Shown: positions 55,704 through 64,000 of the stretch, piece after piece
Position numbering within the stretch: the first letter of the stretch is position 1
Layout of the letters: the number at the start of each line of letters is the position of its first letter
Assembly: GCF_017329615.1 (NCBI RefSeq)
Contig: NZ_JAFMTW010000003.1
Span: 1-64,000, forward strand
Direction: 5' to 3'
DNA from: Alicyclobacillus suci
GTDB taxonomy: Bacteria; Bacillota; Bacilli; Alicyclobacillales; Alicyclobacillaceae
Length of the DNA: 64,000 bases
Notes under the pieces: generated by a model
What the model was told of the DNA's origin: nothing
The model's database searches: none
Seen by the model: the letters and a program-made list of their open reading frames with translations, nothing else
Translations under genes and position numbers: made by a program

Positions 55704-57491
55704 TCACTTTTTCTTGATGGACAAGTGTAACATATCGAGCTGCGTTTGCGAGACCGTGCTCGGCGCCTCCATCAACAAATCCGTGCCGCTCGACGTCTTC
55801 GGAAACGCGATGACGTCGCGCAGCGATTTGCCGTGGCCGAGCAACATCACAATGCGGTCAATGCCAAACGCAATGCCCCCGTGCGGCGGCGTGCCATACT
55901 CGAACGCGTCGAGCAAGAAGCCGAACTTGTCGTACGCTTCCTCCGGCGTAAAGCCTAGTGCTGCAAACATCTTCTCCTGGATGTCGCGACGGTAGATACG
56001 CATGGAGCCGCCGCCGATTTCAAAGCCGTTGAGCACCATGTCGTACGCCTGTGCTTTCACTTTTTCAGGGGATGTCGTGAGGAGATCGACATCCTCATAG
56101 CGCGGCATCGTAAACGGATGGTGTTCAGCCACATAGCGGCCTTCCTCTTCGTCGTAACTGAGCAGCGGGAAGTCCGTCACCCAGAGGAACTTATAGACAT
56201 TCGGATCCGCCAGTCCCAACTCCTCAGCCAGATGCACGCGCAGCGCGCCGAGGGCTGCGTGCACTTCCTTGCGGCTCGCTGCGGCGATGAGAATCAAGTC
56301 GCCAGGCTTCGCCTCGCAGACCCGGACAATCTCCGCCAATTGCTCCTCGGTGAAAAACTTGCCAATGGACGACTTCATGCCACCGTCTTGCCCCACCGCG
56401 ATGTAAGCGAGCCCCTTGAGCCCATACGGCTTCACGAAGGCCACCAAATCGTCCAGTTGCTTGCGGCTGTAGGATGCAATCCCAGGTGCCACCAAAGCCT
56501 TGACTGTGCCGCCCGATGCCAACGGATCAGCAAAGACTCGGAAATCCGTTCCCTTAAGCGTCTCCTCGAGATTGACAAACGCCATGTCGTAACGCAAATC
56601 CGGTTTATCTGAACCATACCGTTCCATCGCTTCGTGATACGGCAGGCGCATAAACGGAATGTCAATCTCGATACCGGCCACATCCCGCAGCACTTTCTGC
56701 ACCATCATCTCCATCATTGACTGCAACGCCTCGGCCGAGAGGAACGACGTCTCGATGTCCAGCTGGGTGAACTCTGGCTGCCTGTCCGCCCGCAAATCCT
56801 CGTCCCGGAAGCACCGCGCCACTTGGTAGTAACGCTCCATTCCGGAAACCATCAACAACTGCTTAAAAATCTGCGGCGACTGCGGCAGGGCGTAAAACTC
56901 ACCTGCCTGCAAGCGGCTCGGCACGAGGTAGTCTCGCGCACCTTCTGGCGTGCTCTTGGTAAGAATCGGCGTCTCCATCTCGATGAACCCGTTGTCGTCG
57001 AGAAACGCCCGGAAGGCCTTGATGACCTGATGGCGAAGCATGAGCATGCGCTGCATCTCCGGTCGCCGCAAGTCGAGATAGCGATACCGCAAGCGGACCG
57101 TCTCATCGACCTCGACGCCATCCTGAATGTAAAACGGAGGATTCTTCGCCGTGTTCTCGACCACGACGTCGTGAACGACAACCTCGATATGCCCCGTCGC
57201 CAACTTCGGGTTGATGGCCGCCTCGTCACGCGCCGCTACCATGCCACGCGCGACGATGACGAATTCGTTGCGCAACTTGTCGGCTACAGCCATCGCAGAT
57301 TCGCTCGTGCCGCGGGCGCGGTCGAACACGAGTTGAACCAAGCCGGAACGGTCGCGCAAATCGACGAAGATGACACTGCCGAAATCGCGGCGCCGCTGCA
57401 CCCAGCCGCCCAATGTCACAACTTGTCCAATCGGCGTCGTAAGGGTCTGTTCAATTTGATGTTCCCGAATCAGCCGTTCTGATGCACTCAT
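55704..57491 (-). CDS. aspS: Aspartyl-tRNA synthetase
   Basis: A 595-residue class IIb synthetase. An N-terminal OB-fold anticodon domain (GQVVTLGGWVQRRRDFG) is followed by the catalytic domain with FIEMETPILTKSTPEGARDY (motif 1) and FRDEDLRADRQPEFTQLD (motif 2). Motif 3 is GIAFGIDRIVMLL. It also has the bacterial GAD insertion. It is the second gene of the hisS-aspS operon, overlapping hisS by ATGA, and so shares the T-box control upstream of hisS. Non-discriminating versus discriminating Asp specificity cannot be told here. Confidence 0.97.
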   Translation of the reverse strand: MSASERLIREHQIEQTLTTPIGQVVTLGGWVQRRRDFGSVIFVDLRDRSGLVQLVFDRARGTSESAMAVADKLRNEFVIVARGMVAARDEAAINPKLATGHIEVVVHDVVVENTAKNPPFYIQDGVEVDETVRLRYRYLDLRRPEMQRMLMLRHQVIKAFRAFLDDNGFIEMETPILTKSTPEGARDYLVPSRLQAGEFYALPQSPQIFKQLLMVSGMERYYQVARCFRDEDLRADRQPEFTQLDIETSFLSAEALQSMMEMMVQKVLRDVAGIEIDIPFMRLPYHEAMERYGSDKPDLRYDMAFVNLEETLKGTDFRVFADPLASGGTVKALVAPGIASYSRKQLDDLVAFVKPYGLKGLAYIAVGQDGGMKSSIGKFFTEEQLAEIVRVCEAKPGDLILIAAASRKEVHAALGALRVHLAEELGLADPNVYKFLWVTDFPLLSYDEEEGRYVAEHHPFTMPRYEDVDLLTTSPEKVKAQAYDMVLNGFEIGGGSMRIYRRDIQEKMFAALGFTPEEAYDKFGFLLDAFEYGTPPHGGIAFGIDRIVMLLGHGKSLRDVIAFPKTSSGTDLLMEAPSTVSQTQLDMLHLSIKKK

Positions 57492-58774
57492 GCCTCATGT
57501 CCTCCCACTGCGGCGCCTTTAACCCGCTCTTCAATCCAGCTCGCAAGCTCTGCAAACGGCACTTCTTCCTGCTGCCCCGTCGCCAAGTCCTTCACCGTCG
57601 CCTTACCGGAGGCCAGCTCCGCTTCGCCAAGAATCACCACGAACTTGGCATTCATCCGATCCGCCAACTTAAATTGCGACTTCATACCGCGCCCCTGATA
57701 ATCCCTATCTGCAGAAATACCTCGGCCTCTTAGCGTAGCCAATACCGCCATCGCCGTGCGCTCGGCACTGGTATCGGCCACCGCGACGAACGCATCAACG
57801 GTCTGTGCATCCGTCAGGCTACCGCCCTGCTCAGCCAGTACCCACAACGCCCGTTCAATTCCGCCGCCGAATCCAATACCTGCCGTCGCAGGCCCACCCA
57901 CTTGCTCGACGAGCCCGTTATAGCGCCCGCCGCCGGCAATCGTCGTAAACCCTGGCGACGTAACTTCCCACGCCGTGCGCGTGTAATAGTCGAGACCGCG
58001 CACCAAATCTTTTTTGACCACAAACGGCACGGACATCGCAGTGAGATAAGCCTGTACGGACTGAAAGTGCTCACTACAGTCCTCACACAACACATCCGTG
58101 ATGTACGGCGCGCCGACTTCCTTGAGCACCGTGTGGCAATGTTCATTTTTACAATCAAAAATGCGTAGCGGATTCTTCTCGAGACGTTCTTGACACTCTT
58201 TGCACAATTCATCGCGGCGTGGCGTCAACAGTGCCACCATCTGCGCTTTGTGCCTTGGGCGACACACGCTACATCCAACGCTGTTCAGCTCTACCTGTAA
58301 GTTCTTCAGCCCAATTCGCTGGAGCACGGTCAAGTTGAGATGAATCACCTCTGCGTCAATTGCAGGCCCCTCAGATCCCAAAACCTCGACCCCATACTGA
58401 TGAAATTGCCGAAACCGCCCCTTTTGCGGTTTCTCGTAACGAAACATCGGTCCAATATAATACAGCTTGGAAATGTTCCCTTGCCCATACAACTTGTTTT
58501 CCACATAGGCGCGTACGGCACCCGCCGTACCTTCCGGTCGCAGGGTGACCGAACGCCCCCCTCTATCCTCAAACGTGTACATTTCTTTTGTGACAATATC
58601 CGTCGTATCGCCCACACCGCGCTCAAACAATTCGGTGTGTTCAAAGACTGGCGTACGAATCTCTTGATAGTTTGCAGTCGCCAGCGTATCGCGCACGATG
58701 CGCTCCAAAACCTGCCACGCTTCCACCGTACCGGGCAACAAATCTGCCGTTCCGCGAGGGCGTTGAATCTCCAT
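57488..58774 (-). CDS. hisS: Histidyl-tRNA synthetase
   Basis: A 428-residue class IIa synthetase. The start EIQRPRGTADLLPG and motif 2 region LRPEGTAGAVRAYVE are typical; the His-binding segment is LVRGLDYYTRTAWEV. An insertion with paired cysteines (CSVC, CKEC, DCKNEHC, CEDC) resembles the zinc-binding-like insertion of many Firmicutes HisRS. ATG 58774 follows GGAGGAGGAG. A T-box leader precedes it, and aspS follows with overlap. Confidence 0.97.
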   Translation of the reverse strand: MEIQRPRGTADLLPGTVEAWQVLERIVRDTLATANYQEIRTPVFEHTELFERGVGDTTDIVTKEMYTFEDRGGRSVTLRPEGTAGAVRAYVENKLYGQGNISKLYYIGPMFRYEKPQKGRFRQFHQYGVEVLGSEGPAIDAEVIHLNLTVLQRIGLKNLQVELNSVGCSVCRPRHKAQMVALLTPRRDELCKECQERLEKNPLRIFDCKNEHCHTVLKEVGAPYITDVLCEDCSEHFQSVQAYLTAMSVPFVVKKDLVRGLDYYTRTAWEVTSPGFTTIAGGGRYNGLVEQVGGPATAGIGFGGGIERALWVLAEQGGSLTDAQTVDAFVAVADTSAERTAMAVLATLRGRGISADRDYQGRGMKSQFKLADRMNAKFVVILGEAELASGKATVKDLATGQQEEVPFAELASWIEERVKGAAVGGHEA

Positions 58775-58830
58775 CTTAATCTCCTCCTCCAACTCTTTCT
58801 GATAGGCGGCACCCGCCATGCTCCTAGACC

Positions 58831-59151
58831 AAAAACGCTCTTTCGTCGATGCCGGTCGTAACCGACAGGGACGAAAGAGCGCTTCCGCGGTGCCACCCTG
58901 TTTGAACAGATTTGTGTTCCTCTCAATTGGCTTAACGCGCACCCACGCCGAAACTTTAGGGCTACGGTCTTGGCCACATCCGCCCGTTGATTTCGGTTCT
59001 CTGAAGCTGTCCTTCCAAACGGAGGTTGGATGTTGCTTGCAGCCACGGCAACATCTCTCTCATTGCGTGCCAATGACGAATCATCGGCACCGCCTTACAA
59101 CCAGACTCGTTTGTACTCGTCTTCGTCAACGAATTTGTCACATGTAGTTTG
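58831..59151 (-). promoter_or_regulatory. T-box leader of hisS-aspS
   Basis: The minus strand has AGGGTGGCACCGCG (58899-58886). A 12-bp terminator stem follows, CGCTCTTTCGTC with its complement (58881-58870, 58847-58836), then a T-run. Near the 5' end GACGAAGACGAGTAC resembles the base of Stem I. A CAC in TTGGCACGC is a possible His specifier; I have not folded the leader. Control would reach both synthetases. Confidence 0.92.
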
Positions 59152-59157
59152 AAGCAG

Positions 59158-59187
59158 ATTATACGGAACTTTTCGGGTTCCTGTCAA
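59158..59187 (-). promoter_or_regulatory. Consensus sigma-A promoter of hisS-aspS
   Basis: TTGACA (59187-59182), 18-bp spacer, TATAAT (59163-59158) on the minus strand: both hexamers match the consensus exactly. Confidence 0.92.
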
Positions 59188-59424
59188 CGCCAAGCGGGAT
59201 TTGACCAAACCCTCGGCGCGGCGATGGAGCCAATGTTTCAATGACCTCTGCTTGCAGCACACGCTCCCCAGTCGGGTGTCCGGTGAGCCCTAGTCTACTC
59301 GATGTCCGGAGAAGTGCCATGCGGTTGGACTCGCGCATACATACCACCCTGTCCTGTCGTATTTAGGCGTTATCGTGCCCAGGTGACACCAGGGGTATGC
59401 GATTTGTTTGGGAGGATTCAGCAT
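59188..59424. other. Intergenic region between hisS and the DUF202 genes
   Basis: About 235 bp. I see no gene, terminator or known RNA in it beyond the hisS promoter at its left end. Confidence 0.5.
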
Positions 59425-59787
59425 TCAATGTACACAGTACTGCGCCAATATTAAAAACAGCACACCTAATAGAATCCCCACGAACAGTCCATATACTGGC
59501 CCCACATATGGACTGGAGCATAGATGCCCACCGCGATGAATATGACGCCTATTTCGGAGATAATACATCGTCGCGTAGCTCACAATACACGCCCCGTACA
59601 CCATCAGCCCGATTGTCCCATATCGAATACACGGTCTCCACGGACTATCAGCGTCAATTTTGAGCAAATTGATGAGGACAAATCCAACGCCCGCTATCGA
59701 CAACGTGGCCCGCATCCATGCAAGCACGGTTCGCTCGTTTGCCAAGTGCTGCAACACATATCGTTGCCTTTGCTCCGTAGACACCAC
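59425..59787 (-). CDS. DUF202 family membrane protein
   Basis: A 120-residue protein with three membrane helices. The DUF202 signature is LANERTVLAWMRATLSIAGV, followed by GFVLINLL. GTG 59787 has GAAGGGAT just upstream; a longer frame begins at 59874 but overlaps the neighbour. Function of the family is unknown. It forms a tandem pair with the next gene, with which it shares the LANERT segment. Confidence 0.8.
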   Translation of the reverse strand: MVSTEQRQRYVLQHLANERTVLAWMRATLSIAGVGFVLINLLKIDADSPWRPCIRYGTIGLMVYGACIVSYATMYYLRNRRHIHRGGHLCSSPYVGPVYGLFVGILLGVLFLILAQYCVH

Positions 59788-59845
59788 GATATCCCTTCTT
59801 TCAAAAACCTTGTACACGCATAATAAAGTTATCGGAATCCCAAGA

Positions 59846-60271
59846 TTAATATGCAAAAGCCATATATACAGCAATCTCTAATAAAATAACGACAATCGCT
59901 AGACTGACAAACACGACAAAAACGCCTGTCGCACGAAATGCCAAGGCATTGATTCCCCTTCTCTTCGCTAAGTACGAGACTGCCGCAAAAGTAGACGCTG
60001 CAATGGCCAACACCAAGGTACTCAGTCCAATTATCTTCGTCAATAAATCCGCATATACATGATGTCCACCACGCATTTCAAAATGGATGGTCGTCGTTAC
60101 AAAACCAACACCTACAATGGATACAACAGTCCTAATCCAGGCCAAAAAAGTTCTTTCGTTTGCCAAATGTTGTTGAACGTACTTCGTTTCGTCGACAGTT
60201 GCGGAAGTCATCTGTGATTCCGTATTCATTGCGCCTTGATGCGGCGAATCAGATGAATCAATTGGAATCAT
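59846..60271 (-). CDS. DUF202 family membrane protein
   Basis: A 141-residue protein with a hydrophilic N-terminus of about 30 residues and three membrane helices. The signature is LANERTFLAWIRTVVSIVGV, then GFVTTTIHF. The ATG follows GAGGGTGA. It precedes its paralogue and probably shares a transcript. Function unknown. Confidence 0.82.
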   Translation of the reverse strand: MIPIDSSDSPHQGAMNTESQMTSATVDETKYVQQHLANERTFLAWIRTVVSIVGVGFVTTTIHFEMRGGHHVYADLLTKIIGLSTLVLAIAASTFAAVSYLAKRRGINALAFRATGVFVVFVSLAIVVILLEIAVYMAFAY

Positions 60272-60313
60272 ATCGTCACCCTCTGTGAATTAAAATATGC
60301 TATGGATCTTATA

Positions 60314-60353
60314 CACAATGCACACCTGCTCCTCCTCCCAGATGTGCATTGTG
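60314..60353. repeat. Inverted repeat upstream of the DUF202 pair
   Basis: CACAATGCACA (60314-60324) and TGTGCATTGTG (60343-60353) are perfect complements, 11 bp each, around an 18-base spacer. There is no T-run. The minus-strand loop contains AGGAGGAG. It may be an RNA hairpin ending the MFS transcript or an operator; I cannot decide. Confidence 0.65.
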
Positions 60354-60492
60354 GTGATTATCATATCCATCACGCCCACCGAAATCCGTCAGCGAACAAC
60401 TGGCAAACAATCCTCGCTAACAACCATTGTCAATGAAAGCGGATTCAACGGAATGGGAGATGAATGAATGACGCACGCACTCGTTAACTGTT

Positions 60493-61887
60493 TCACTCTG
60501 ACGAATAAGCGGGCATCACTACCTCATGCTCTATATCTTGACCATTCGGTTCCCACCGAATCGCTATGCAAGCAAGCCATCCAACAAGTGGGCACGCAGT
60601 GAGTGCAATCAATGTCACTGAAAGTCCAGCGGCGGATAGTAAAATTGGAAAGAAAAAGAACCCGATAATACTTCCCACCCGACTCGCAGCTTCCGCACCT
60701 CCAGTGCCAAGTGCACGTATCGATGTTGGATAGGAAAGGGCGGCCATCGTCTTACCTTGTGCTCCAGGGCCAACAGAGTGGCTAAAAATAAAGATTGCAA
60801 TTGGAATCACGCCCAGCAACGCTGGTATATTGCCATTGGTCAGTCCAGCGAACAACAGACTCAATCCGGCAACGACATATCCCCATATTGCGAGCTTCCT
60901 CGTGCCAAAACGCGAACTCAAATACGCCCCACCGAATCCGCCGATAATACCAAAAAGATTAAAAATCAGTGTACCGAGTAAACTGTGTACCATGCCTGTT
61001 CCAAAAATATAAGTAGAGATAACGGGAATGTAGAAGCCGATAGCAAAATACTGCATGGCTTGCGTCCCAGAAATCGTCATAGCCAAAATCGACCGACCAC
61101 GATACTTATTGGAAAACAAAATGGATGCAGGAATTCGTGGGTTTCGAATCGGTACCGTATCCCCGTCCCCTTCAATACGAACGGAAATTTTATACGTGCG
61201 CTCTAAAATTTTCGCCGTATCGGCCAATGGGAGGTTTTCCGCTGCCCACATTGGGCTTTCATTCATATAGAAATAGCGCATGACTAGCACGACAAGCGCA
61301 AAGACGCCACCAAACCCGACACACCAGCGCCACAGCTGATTCCCCACACCTGCGTAAAAAAAGATAAATGCCAGTAATGCCGAACTAACAGTCGCAATGT
61401 ACCAAAATCCCTGCCACAGATTTACGTTCCGACTTTTTGTCTTTGCGTTGCTAAACTCGGAAATAAAACTAAGCGCGACAGGCATATCTATGCCAACACC
61501 AGCACCCATTAAGAATCGAAATATAAGAAATACAATATAATTCGGAGCAAAGGCAGCGCCAAGTGCTGATACGACAAGCAAAATTAAATCCAGTAGAAAA
61601 ATCACATTTCGGCCGACCCTATCTGTAAGACGCCCGCCAACCAAGGCGCCAATTAATGCCCCAAGGGCCATCATCGATGTCGCAAATCCCAACGCAAATG
61701 AACTGAGATGATACAATTGTGCAATTTCAGTACTACCTGTACTGAGACTTGTAAAATCATAAGCATCAATAAAAATTCCGCCCAACGCCACAAAGATGAG
61801 TAATACCCCTCTTTTCCTAAGAGGATGATTGTTAACGAAAGAAATAACATCTTCTTTCGAGCGGATAGTAAGTTGCCCACCGTTCAT
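60493..61887 (-). CDS. MFS metabolite:H+ symporter
   Basis: A 464-residue major facilitator with 12 expected helices. The loop 2-3 motif is GGRLTDRVGRNVIFLLDL, and a long cytosolic loop lies mid-protein (about 220-260). FIDAYDFTSLSTG in helix 1 resembles the sugar/organic-acid proton symporter branch. ATG 61887 follows GGGGGAT. It lies downstream of an enolase-superfamily dehydratase-like gene and a hydroxyacid dehydrogenase, so it probably imports their substrate. The substrate is unknown. Confidence 0.85.
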   Translation of the reverse strand: MNGGQLTIRSKEDVISFVNNHPLRKRGVLLIFVALGGIFIDAYDFTSLSTGSTEIAQLYHLSSFALGFATSMMALGALIGALVGGRLTDRVGRNVIFLLDLILLVVSALGAAFAPNYIVFLIFRFLMGAGVGIDMPVALSFISEFSNAKTKSRNVNLWQGFWYIATVSSALLAFIFFYAGVGNQLWRWCVGFGGVFALVVLVMRYFYMNESPMWAAENLPLADTAKILERTYKISVRIEGDGDTVPIRNPRIPASILFSNKYRGRSILAMTISGTQAMQYFAIGFYIPVISTYIFGTGMVHSLLGTLIFNLFGIIGGFGGAYLSSRFGTRKLAIWGYVVAGLSLLFAGLTNGNIPALLGVIPIAIFIFSHSVGPGAQGKTMAALSYPTSIRALGTGGAEAASRVGSIIGFFFFPILLSAAGLSVTLIALTACPLVGWLACIAIRWEPNGQDIEHEVVMPAYSSE

Positions 61888-61989
61888 AAATATCCCCCAT
61901 TCAATCATTTGTTTTGAATATTCAAAACTCATCGTCGGGAATGCGTTCCGCTCTAGCCGTCAGTTACGCTAGAGTCAAATTTCCAATAT

Positions 61990-63123
61990 TCACAGCGACA
62001 TATGTTCTAATGGAATCCGATAAAACTCCACAAATTCTTCGTCAAGCTCAAACCCTAAACCGGGCAAACGAGGTAGAGAAATTTCCCCCTTCGATACCGT
62101 AATCGTCTGTGTGAATAACCGCTCTCGAAATGGATTGGGATTCGCATCGAGTTCCAGAATGACTGCACCAGGGATGCTCGCAACAAATTGAATACTGGCC
62201 GCTAAACAGACAGCCCCTCCAAGGAAGTGCGGAGCATAAGGCACATCCCAACTAGCAGCCATCTCCACCATCTGGAGACATCCAGAAAAACCACCTTGTT
62301 TACTAAGGTCTGGTTGAATAATGTCGACTGCACGTTGTTCTAACACCTTCCGTGTTTGCCTTTGACCATAAACATTCTCTCCGAATGCAATCGGCACACC
62401 AACCTGCTCCCGCACTCGTGCCATTCCCTCTATGTCGTCACACTGCAACGGTTCCTCAACCCATGTGAGTTCAAATTCCTGGTAACGTTGTATGCGTTGA
62501 ACAGCCGTCCGCTCATCCCAAGCTTGGTTTGCGTCTATCATAAGCTTAGCCTGCTTGGGTAGAAGTTCCCGCATCCGTCTTATGTTGGCGATATCTTGTT
62601 GTTCGTCTCGCCCAACTTTTAATTTAAAAGCCGTTATACCGACTTCAAGATGCTGCTCCACGAATTCTTCAAACGAACCTGGCCCCAGTCCACTCGCATA
62701 CACTTGGACAGATTCATGAACCACTCCGCCGAGCAAGTGGGCCACGCTGCGCCCGACATGTTTACCGAGTAAATCCCAAATCGCCATATCAACGCCACTC
62801 ATACTATGGTATATTGGCCCTATAGCGCCCCACTGAAGCCCCATGACGGTGTAGGTGTTTCGCAATTTTTGGTGAATTCGACGGATGTCTCTTGGGTCTT
62901 CGCCGACAACTAGCGGCGCAATGCCGTACTTCAACGTAGCCACCTTTTCATAAACGCCCCAGGAAGGAAAATTGTTCCATATCTCACCGATTCCTTGTTG
63001 CCCAGTATCCGCCTCTACTCGGACTAAGACGCAAGTCCTTGACGTCATCATTCCAAAACTTGTAACAACAGGATTCGTTAACGGAACCTGCAGCACAATC
63101 GGTTCAACTTTCGTAATTCTCAT
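61990..63123 (-). CDS. Mandelate racemase / muconate lactonizing enzyme family protein
   Basis: A 377-residue enolase-superfamily enzyme. Catalytic and metal residues line up with mandelate racemase: K167-x-K169 (FKLKVG), metal ligands D197, E223 and E249, and the Asp272-His299 dyad (PDLSKQGG, PHFLGG). It should abstract the alpha-proton of a carboxylate, either to epimerise or to dehydrate a sugar acid. The start overlaps the stop of the upstream dehydrogenase, so the two are coupled. The specific substrate cannot be read from sequence. Confidence 0.88.
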   Translation of the reverse strand: MRITKVEPIVLQVPLTNPVVTSFGMMTSRTCVLVRVEADTGQQGIGEIWNNFPSWGVYEKVATLKYGIAPLVVGEDPRDIRRIHQKLRNTYTVMGLQWGAIGPIYHSMSGVDMAIWDLLGKHVGRSVAHLLGGVVHESVQVYASGLGPGSFEEFVEQHLEVGITAFKLKVGRDEQQDIANIRRMRELLPKQAKLMIDANQAWDERTAVQRIQRYQEFELTWVEEPLQCDDIEGMARVREQVGVPIAFGENVYGQRQTRKVLEQRAVDIIQPDLSKQGGFSGCLQMVEMAASWDVPYAPHFLGGAVCLAASIQFVASIPGAVILELDANPNPFRERLFTQTITVSKGEISLPRLPGLGFELDEEFVEFYRIPLEHMSL

Positions 63124-64000
63124 GAATTCGTGCCTCCAGCCACGACTGGCTTCAGTAACTTATAAACCGCAGCACAATCCTCATCACCGTATCCCGCGTC
63201 CACTGCCTTGTTAAAATATTCGAGGGCCAGTTCACTAAATGGACATGGCTGGTTAAAGCGCTTAGCCATCCCCACGCCAAGACATACATCCTTGCGCGTT
63301 AGATAAATTGAAAATCCCGGTTTGAAATCATCATTCAAAATTTTGGGTCCGCGCAATGTCAGCTGATAAGAATCGGCACCTGTTGTAGCCAAGAGCTCCT
63401 GTAATAGTTTCCTATCAATGCCTGCCTGTTCGCCAATCCGAAGACCCTCGCTAAGTACGAGCGCATTCGTCATCCCAATCAAGTTGCTCACAATTTTAAA
63501 CGCCGTCGCTTGTTCGACATCCCCCAAATAGTGGACAGATGTACTCATGTCTCGCAATAACGATTCATATTTGTCATAAACCTCGCGACGACCACCTGCG
63601 TAGATTGGCTGTGTCCCCTCCTCTGCCTGAGTCGGCCCTTTACCTAGAGGGCACGCTAAAAAGTCTATTCCATGCGCCTGCGCGGCGTCCGAAAGCTTCC
63701 GTGCAGTTGCTGGATCAATCGTACTCACATCCATGACGACTGTGCCCGGTGCCATATGTTCCAACAAATGATCCTCATCCACGAGTAAGTTCATCAGATG
63801 CTTTGGTAGTGGAAGACTAGTAAACAGAACTTGCACGGAAGAAGCCAGTTCCACAGCAGAGCCAGCTGCCTCCCCGCCAACCTCAATCACCCTCGCGACC
63901 GCCTCTTTATTGAGGTCAAATACCAGTACGTCATAACCGTTTCGCACCAGATTTCGGGCCAATCCGCCACCCATTTTTCCGACACCAATAAATCCAATTT
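63120..64000 (-). CDS. Beta-hydroxyacid dehydrogenase family protein (3-hydroxyisobutyrate dehydrogenase-like), 5' end cut
   Basis: At least 290 residues, running off the right edge. The N-terminal NAD(P) motif IGFIGVGKMGGGLARNL crosses the edge region. The catalytic lysine is in TAFKIVSNLIGMTN. The substrate loop reads CPLGKGPTQAEEGT where the family usually has an SGG (PVSGGxxxAxxGT), which points to a substrate other than hydroxyisobutyrate or tartronate semialdehyde. Coupled to the racemase-like gene by an ATGA-type overlap; likely acts in the same catabolic pathway. Confidence 0.85.
   Translation of the reverse strand, partial: IGFIGVGKMGGGLARNLVRNGYDVLVFDLNKEAVARVIEVGGEAAGSAVELASSVQVLFTSLPLPKHLMNLLVDEDHLLEHMAPGTVVMDVSTIDPATARKLSDAAQAHGIDFLACPLGKGPTQAEEGTQPIYAGGRREVYDKYESLLRDMSTSVHYLGDVEQATAFKIVSNLIGMTNALVLSEGLRIGEQAGIDRKLLQELLATTGADSYQLTLRGPKILNDDFKPGFSIYLTRKDVCLGVGMAKRFNQPCPFSELALEYFNKAVDAGYGDEDCAAVYKLLKPVVAGGTNS

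Noticed and set aside
1..64000. tRNA or rRNA genes, insertion sequences, prophage or defence genes
   Set aside because: None could be recognised in either strand; no transposase, integrase, Cas, toxin-antitoxin or restriction signature was seen.

Overview
The window is a stretch of core chromosome from an endospore-forming member of the Bacillota. Gene order follows the Bacillus subtilis sigA-dnaG-recO-era-phoH-rpsU-dnaK-lepA-gpr-comE-aroE and sigK/alaS/aspS-hisS neighbourhoods almost gene for gene. Spore genes (sigK, gpr, yqfC, yqfD, an alpha/beta SASP-like gene), a perfect CIRCE element, two T-boxes and a probable 6S RNA all fit this. The fairly GC-rich coding sequence and the particular losses suggest Alicyclobacillaceae or a relative; that placement is inference. 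Nearly everything is on the minus strand.

Layout. 1-1.7 kb: an AT-rich 23-bp tandem repeat that breaks a nif3-like gene, then trmK and a DUF218 gene. 1.8-4.8 kb: sigA and dnaG. 5.2-13.8 kb: ppsR, recO, a 50-codon yqzL, era, dgkA, ybeY, pgpH, phoH, yqfD, yqfC. 13.9-20.2 kb: yqeY, rpsU, a plus-strand Na/Pi transporter, an unusual Nudix-DeoC fusion, mtaB, rsmE, prmA. 20.3-25.2 kb: the hrcA-grpE-dnaK-dnaJ heat-shock operon with a promoter and CIRCE. 25.2-32.6 kb: hemW, lepA, a cation transporter, a membrane-anchored unknown, a lytic transglycosylase, gpr, rpsT, SASP-like. 32.6-38.1 kb: holA, type II NADH dehydrogenase, comEC (without its beta-lactamase-like domain), comEA, mntR. 38.1-43.0 kb: yqeM, rsfS, yqeK, nadD, aroE, yqeH, yqeG. 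43.2-51.9 kb: sigK, a transpeptidase PBP, mltG, ruvX, ireB, alaS with its T-box, an AI-2E family permease. 52.2-59.2 kb: a crcB pair, a zinc-ribbon protein, a cysteine desulfurase, a CymR-like regulator, 6S RNA, aspS and hisS with a T-box. 59.4-64 kb: two DUF202 membrane proteins and an accessory catabolic cluster (MFS permease, mandelate-racemase-like enzyme, beta-hydroxyacid dehydrogenase cut by the window end).

How the genes work together. Most operons combine genome upkeep (dnaG, recO, holA, ruvX), ribosome and tRNA maturation (era, ybeY, rsfS, yqeH, prmA, rsmE, trmK, mtaB, lepA), chaperones under HrcA control, and sporulation. The aspS-hisS and alaS units appear to sense uncharged tRNA through T-boxes. 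No clearly new defence or mobile system is visible. The features most worth checking are the Nudix-DeoC fusion, the repeat-interrupted nif3, the long inverted-repeat structure beside gpr, the ComEC lacking its nuclease-like domain, the holA start embedded in a terminator, and the right-hand catabolic cluster.
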